Of a DNA stretch of 7,604 bases, positions 4,392-7,604 are shown piece after piece (positions within the stretch are counted from its first letter, which is position 1; each line of letters opens with the position of its first letter). Location of the stretch: NCBI GenBank assembly GCA_003647385.1, contig QMMT01000083.1, positions 1 to 7,604 of the forward strand, given 5' to 3'. The notes beneath the pieces were generated by a model. It had not been told where the DNA came from. It made no database searches and saw only the letters and a program-made list of their open reading frames with translations. This stretch comes from Deltaproteobacteria bacterium. GTDB taxonomy: Bacteria > Desulfobacterota > Desulfobacteria > Desulfobacterales > Desulfobacteraceae. A program made the position numbers and the translations under genes.

Positions 4392-6887
4392 ATGAAATTT
4401 GTTCGTAAATTCATGGTGTATTTTATATTGATTCTTGTGGCCGGGCTTATTCTTGTCGGTGGTGGTACCTGGTTTTATCTTTCCGGTTTGTTGCCTGATA
4501 TTGACGGATCTGTTGTGACTATTGGGGTAAAAGAGAAAACTCAGATTGTTCGTGACAAATGGGGTGTGCCTCATATTAAAGCAGAAAATGCAAAAGATGC
4601 TTATTTCGCCCTTGGATTTACTCTGGCCCAGGATCGGCTTTTTCAAATGGAGTTGCAGAGAAGGCTTGCAAGGGGTGAGCTTTCCCAAATTCTGGGACCC
4701 AAGCTTTTGAAAATTGATAAGATGTTTCGAACGCTGATGCTTCGGCATCGAGGGGAAGCTTATCTTGCTGATGAGGACAAAATCAATCCTGAAGCACTGC
4801 AATATCTGGATGCTTTTCTTGAAGGGGTAAACCATTTTGTAAGTCTTGGTTCTTTGCCTGTTGAATATACGCTGCTTGGATTTAAACCACGGCCTTTTAC
4901 CCGGCTGGATTCTGTTGCCATGATAGGGTATATGGCGTATTCATTTGCCGATGGGATTAAAAGGGATTCTCTTTATACCATGTTTGAATCCTTTTTCACT
5001 CCGGAAGATCTTGCCATGGTGTTTCCGAAATATACTCTGGAAAACAGAACCACTATTATGGAGCCTGCCGGTGATTATACAGATGATCATACTATCGATC
5101 AATCCAGAGTTTCTCCTTTTATTGAAGGGTCATTGGCTGAATCAATATCTGTTGATAATGCGTTTACAGGTTTTAATGCTTCAATACAGACTGTTTTAGA
5201 TCAGGCAGCAAAGATTGTTCCTGCCTTTGCAGGAAGCAATTCATGGGTAATGGCACCGTCAAGGAGTAAAAACGGACATGCATTGCTGGCCAATGATCCT
5301 CATATCGGTATTGCAAATCCGGGTGTCTGGTATGAAGCCCATGTCCAATACCCGGGATATGAGAATTATGGCTATCATCTGCCATTGTTGCCGTTTCCCA
5401 TGATGGCTCAAAACTCAATTAAGGCCTGGGCTCTTACCATGTTTGAGAATGATGATATGGACTTGTATGCAGAAACCTTTCATCCTGATGATACAAGTCT
5501 TGTTAAATTCAAGGGAGAGTTTGTCAAAGCTCGGATTATTAAAGAAATAATAAAAGTTAAAGGGGCGCCTGATGAGTCACTGACCATAAGAGTTACACCC
5601 CACGGTCCTGTTATCAGTGATTATATAAAGGGATATAAAGGAAAGCCCGTGGCAGTGTCCTGGGTATACCTTCAGAAAGATAATTTTATTTTGGATTTTG
5701 CTTATGAAATGGGGAAGGCTGTGAACATGCAGGAGTTTCGAGAGGCTGTATCCAAAATTGCAGCTCCGGGGTTAAGTATTTCCTATATTGACAACACCGG
5801 TAATATAGGGTGGTGGGCAGCAGGACGGCTGCCGATCCGCCCTGCCCATGTAAGCGGGAAAAAGATACACGACGGAAGTTCGGGTAAAGATGAACTCCTG
5901 GGGTATCTTCCCTTTGAGAAAAATCCTCAAATGGAGAATCCTGAGACAGGTTTGATTATCACATCAAATAATTTGCCTACTCATGTACCCATTGATCCTA
6001 TCGGGGTGGTGACCGGATATTTCAGGCCTTCGGACAGGGCTGCAAGAATCTATGAACTACTGTCAAAAAAAGAGAAATGGAGTATAGAAGAACTCAAAGC
6101 GGTTCAAACGGATACCAGACTCAATAAAGGACATAAGATTGCAGCACGGATTATTCCCATCCTTGAATCTGAAAAAGAATCTTTTTCAGAGAATGAGACT
6201 AAGGCTTTTGCCCAGTTGAAATCCTGGGATGGATTTATGGAACTAAATACTATTGGCGGAACTGTTTTTGAGTTCACCATTTATCATATAATGAAAGAGA
6301 CTTTGGAAAGTCATATTGGTCCTGAATACCTGAAGACCTATTTAAATCTGGTAGATTACTGGAATTTTTTACAACGGTTTTTAAAAAATGACAAACCACC
6401 TGTTACAGGAAAAAATCCTTCTATACAGCCTAAATCCAGGGATACTATTGTTCTGAACGGATTTAAACAGGCTGTTGAAGAAATGGTATCAAAATTGGGT
6501 GCAAAGGAGAAAAACTGGCAATGGGGATCTGTCCATACTATTGAATATGTTCATGCAGTGGGCAGGAAAAAACCGTTAAATATTTTGTTTAATGTGGGGC
6601 CTTTCCCCTGTCCGGCTGAGTTTCCTTCCATTAACAGGTTTAAATCAAAGATGGGTGATCATGAATATAAGGTTTCTTCTTTACCTTCCACCAGAAGGCT
6701 GATTGACTGTAATAATCCTGAAGAATCATGGAGTATCCTTCCAACGGGTAATTCAGGTAACTTTATGAGCCCATTCTATGATGATCAGGCCCGGATGTTT
6801 CTGCAAAGCAAGTATCGTAAGATGTTGTTTACAGATGCACAAATAAAAGAAAAGAGCTCTCATATATTGACCTTGCTGCCGGAGTAG
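4392..6887 (+). CDS. Penicillin acylase family Ntn hydrolase (membrane-anchored)
   Basis: This 831-residue precursor of the penicillin amidase (S45) family cleaves amide bonds in acylated small molecules; relatives include penicillin, cephalosporin and acyl-homoserine-lactone acylases. Residues 8-30 form a membrane segment or signal anchor, placing the enzyme on the periplasmic side. The alpha-subunit region starts with QIVRDKWGVPHIKAEN and contains ALGFTLAQDRLFQMELQRRLARGEL. Self-cleavage is expected at Gly281-Ser282 in FAGSNSWVMAPSRS, making Ser282 the N-terminal nucleophile. NDPHIG gives His304 (beta-23, as in AHL and cephalosporin acylases rather than Gln), and ITSNNLP supplies the oxyanion-hole Asn526. 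The C-terminal blocks LPTGNSGNFMSPFYDDQ and QSKYRKMLF are typical. All expected catalytic residues are present. The substrate is unknown. The ATG at 4392 has AAGGAG (4381-4386) five bases upstream. The gene is probably co-transcribed with the EAL-HDOD gene. Confidence 0.93.
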   Translation: MKFVRKFMVYFILILVAGLILVGGGTWFYLSGLLPDIDGSVVTIGVKEKTQIVRDKWGVPHIKAENAKDAYFALGFTLAQDRLFQMELQRRLARGELSQILGPKLLKIDKMFRTLMLRHRGEAYLADEDKINPEALQYLDAFLEGVNHFVSLGSLPVEYTLLGFKPRPFTRLDSVAMIGYMAYSFADGIKRDSLYTMFESFFTPEDLAMVFPKYTLENRTTIMEPAGDYTDDHTIDQSRVSPFIEGSLAESISVDNAFTGFNASIQTVLDQAAKIVPAFAGSNSWVMAPSRSKNGHALLANDPHIGIANPGVWYEAHVQYPGYENYGYHLPLLPFPMMAQNSIKAWALTMFENDDMDLYAETFHPDDTSLVKFKGEFVKARIIKEIIKVKGAPDESLTIRVTPHGPVISDYIKGYKGKPVAVSWVYLQKDNFILDFAYEMGKAVNMQEFREAVSKIAAPGLSISYIDNTGNIGWWAAGRLPIRPAHVSGKKIHDGSSGKDELLGYLPFEKNPQMENPETGLIITSNNLPTHVPIDPIGVVTGYFRPSDRAARIYELLSKKEKWSIEELKAVQTDTRLNKGHKIAARIIPILESEKESFSENETKAFAQLKSWDGFMELNTIGGTVFEFTIYHIMKETLESHIGPEYLKTYLNLVDYWNFLQRFLKNDKPPVTGKNPSIQPKSRDTIVLNGFKQAVEEMVSKLGAKEKNWQWGSVHTIEYVHAVGRKKPLNILFNVGPFPCPAEFPSINRFKSKMGDHEYKVSSLPSTRRLIDCNNPEESWSILPTGNSGNFMSPFYDDQARMFLQSKYRKMLFTDAQIKEKSSHILTLLPE

Positions 6888-6928
6888 GGATTGGGTTTGA
6901 AAGTCCTTTAATAAGAATCAGGAAAATG

Positions 6929-6948
6929 CAGGGTCAGAAATGGCCCTG
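6929..6948. terminator. Probable terminator hairpin between convergent genes
   Basis: CAGGGTCA-GAAA-TGGCCCTG forms an eight-pair stem (one T-G wobble) closed by a GAAA tetraloop. It starts 42 bases after the acylase stop codon. The T-run after it is very short (TT), so intrinsic termination would be weak. The facing lipoprotein gene ends 18 bases further right, so the hairpin could serve both strands. Confidence 0.5.
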
Positions 6949-6965
6949 TTCTGGAATGGTCTCCA

Positions 6966-7364
6966 TTATTCAAAAACTGGCAGCCCCGTGGAAAGGCGCC
7001 AGGAATTATCCTCATAAATCCAAATTTGATTATCATCAACAACCTTTTCAATCATATAATCTGTGTTATAATATGTGATCTCAACAGTTTGTTCGACCAT
7101 TAACTTTTTGATATTCATTTTACGATTTTGTACTTCGTATGATATAATTTTAATCTTCTTAAAAAATTTCTTATCGGGTAATGCTCGTTCCTTTTTGGGG
7201 TTTTGTTTTGACATAAAACTACTCGCCATTTCGAACTCTTCCCAACTTAAGGCGGATTCATAAGAATCGGTGACCGTATCAAACTCCTCTGAAAGGCGTA
7301 AATCAGTTAAAGTTGCACAACCAAAGAACATCAGGACACATAAGAACAAATTTTTTTTTATCAT
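6966..7364 (-). CDS. Small putative lipoprotein, function unknown
   Basis: The product has 132 residues. Its N-terminus MIKKNLFLCVLMFFGCATL is a short lipoprotein signal peptide with a loose lipobox (MFFGC, Cys16 as the lipidated residue), followed by a mature domain of about 116 residues. That domain has a helical first part (TDSYESALSWEEFEMASSFM), a lysine-rich middle (DKKFFKKIKIISYEVQNRKMNIKK) and a beta-rich end (MVEQTVEITYYNTDYMIEKVV, then NQIWIYEDNSWRLSTGLP). The order of helix, then strands ending in a W-x-Y-x-x-x-x-W-R-L strand resembles NTF2-like lipoproteins, but this is only an impression. The ATG at 7364 has an AGGA-type site about eight bases upstream. The gene converges on the acylase gene and lies between it and selC. 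No partner can be inferred. Confidence 0.75.
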   Translation of the reverse strand: MIKKNLFLCVLMFFGCATLTDLRLSEEFDTVTDSYESALSWEEFEMASSFMSKQNPKKERALPDKKFFKKIKIISYEVQNRKMNIKKLMVEQTVEITYYNTDYMIEKVVDDNQIWIYEDNSWRLSTGLPVFE

Positions 7365-7475
7365 TTAAAATTTCCTAGAAAATATGATTGATAAAATGTC
7401 AATATCATCAAATTTAGAAAATACTCTACCTTATCAAATATTGAAAGTAAAGATTTCAGCATGTAAAGGGGAAGG

Positions 7476-7495
7476 CCACGAATTGCCACGAGTTT
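7476..7495. repeat. Two-copy 10-bp tandem repeat
   Basis: CCACGAATTG is followed directly by CCACGAGTTT, matching at 8 of 10 positions. It lies in the spacer between selC and the lipoprotein gene. It could be a trace of a dispersed intergenic repeat, or chance. Confidence 0.3.
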
Positions 7496-7501
7496 GATAA
7501 A

Positions 7502-7521
7502 TATAACACTTTGAAGTTATA
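7502..7521 (-). terminator. Weak hairpin downstream of selC
   Basis: On the minus strand TATAAC and GTTATA form a six-pair stem with an eight-base loop, followed by TTTATC. It lies 8 bases past the 3' CCA of the tRNA gene. The stem is AT-rich and the T-tract interrupted, so this is only a candidate transcription end for selC. Confidence 0.3.
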
Positions 7522-7529
7522 GAATAAAT

Positions 7530-7604
7530 TGGCGGAAGGGCATGGGAATCGAACCCACCCGGGACGGTTCTAGCGCCCCACATCGGATTTGAAGTCCGAG
7601 GGCC
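7530..7604 (-). tRNA. selC: tRNA-Sec (selenocysteine, anticodon UCA), 3' part
   Basis: This is the tRNA that carries selenocysteine to in-frame UGA codons together with SelB. The window holds the gene from the end of the D-arm to the encoded 3' CCA (7532-7530); the 5' acceptor strand and most of the D-arm lie outside. On the minus strand the anticodon arm reads TCGGA-CTTCAAA-TCCGA with TCA at 7592-7590. A long variable arm follows, GGGGCG...CGTCCC (six pairs), and then the T-arm GTGGG-TTCGATT-CCCAT. The acceptor 3' strand GCCCTTCC plus discriminator G allows the eight-pair acceptor typical of bacterial tRNA-Sec. Similarity to E. coli selC from the anticodon loop to the CCA is evident. It shows that the organism makes selenoproteins. 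Confidence 0.93.

Noticed and set aside
4359..4835. A 158-codon minus-strand open frame over the acylase start
   Set aside because: It lies opposite the well-supported EAL-HDOD/acylase junction, resembles no family, and has low-complexity composition typical of an antisense shadow.
7397..7402. TTGACA on the minus strand as a promoter for the lipoprotein gene
   Set aside because: The hexamer 17 bases downstream is TCTAGG, a poor -10 that overlaps the likely ribosome binding region, so no promoter is called.
1..7604. CRISPR array, transposon, phage or defence system
   Set aside because: There are no regularly spaced repeats and no transposase, integrase, nuclease-helicase or toxin-antitoxin genes. 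The single GIY-YIG protein is of the housekeeping UPF0213 type.

Overview
The window is AT-rich chromosomal DNA with nine protein genes on both strands and the 3' part of a selenocysteine tRNA gene at its right edge. The combination of CdaA, a DsrE-fold sulfur protein, dodecin, an EAL-HDOD protein, a penicillin-acylase-type Ntn hydrolase and selC suggests an anaerobic Desulfobacterota bacterium, perhaps a low-GC member of the Desulfobacterales. This is inferred from gene content and style, not from a search. I see no transposase, integrase, phage gene or CRISPR array.

Left block (1-1224, minus strand): a compact operon read right to left, consisting of a small DsrE-like protein, an exported DUF2914 protein, and the membrane-bound diadenylate cyclase CdaA, which runs off the left edge before its catalytic motifs. 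The last two genes are in the same reading frame, separated by one UGA and six bases. The start of cdaA has no clear ribosome binding site, so translational coupling is likely.

Middle block (1225-2919): a divergent promoter region leads rightward into a GIY-YIG (UPF0213/YhbQ-type) protein with a TTG start, then an alpha/beta hydrolase of the monoacylglycerol-lipase type. A convergent 218-base intergenic region with an 18-bp perfect palindrome and other inverted repeats separates these from a minus-strand dodecin. The dodecin has lost both residues usually used to hold flavin.

Right block (3121-6887, plus strand): an EAL-HDOD protein of the YuxH type (cyclic-di-GMP related) is followed 41 bases later by a large membrane-anchored penicillin/AHL-acylase-family hydrolase, probably co-transcribed. 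A GAAA-loop hairpin lies between that gene and a convergent small lipoprotein gene (6966-7364). The window ends in selC (anticodon UCA), showing that the organism decodes UGA as selenocysteine.

The window therefore holds two cyclic-dinucleotide functions, c-di-AMP synthesis and a c-di-GMP EAL protein, each next to an envelope protein. I did not find a clear new defence or mobile system. The observations most worth checking are the DUF2914/CdaA arrangement, the flavin-site-deficient dodecin, and the EAL-HDOD/acylase pair with its unusual leader.
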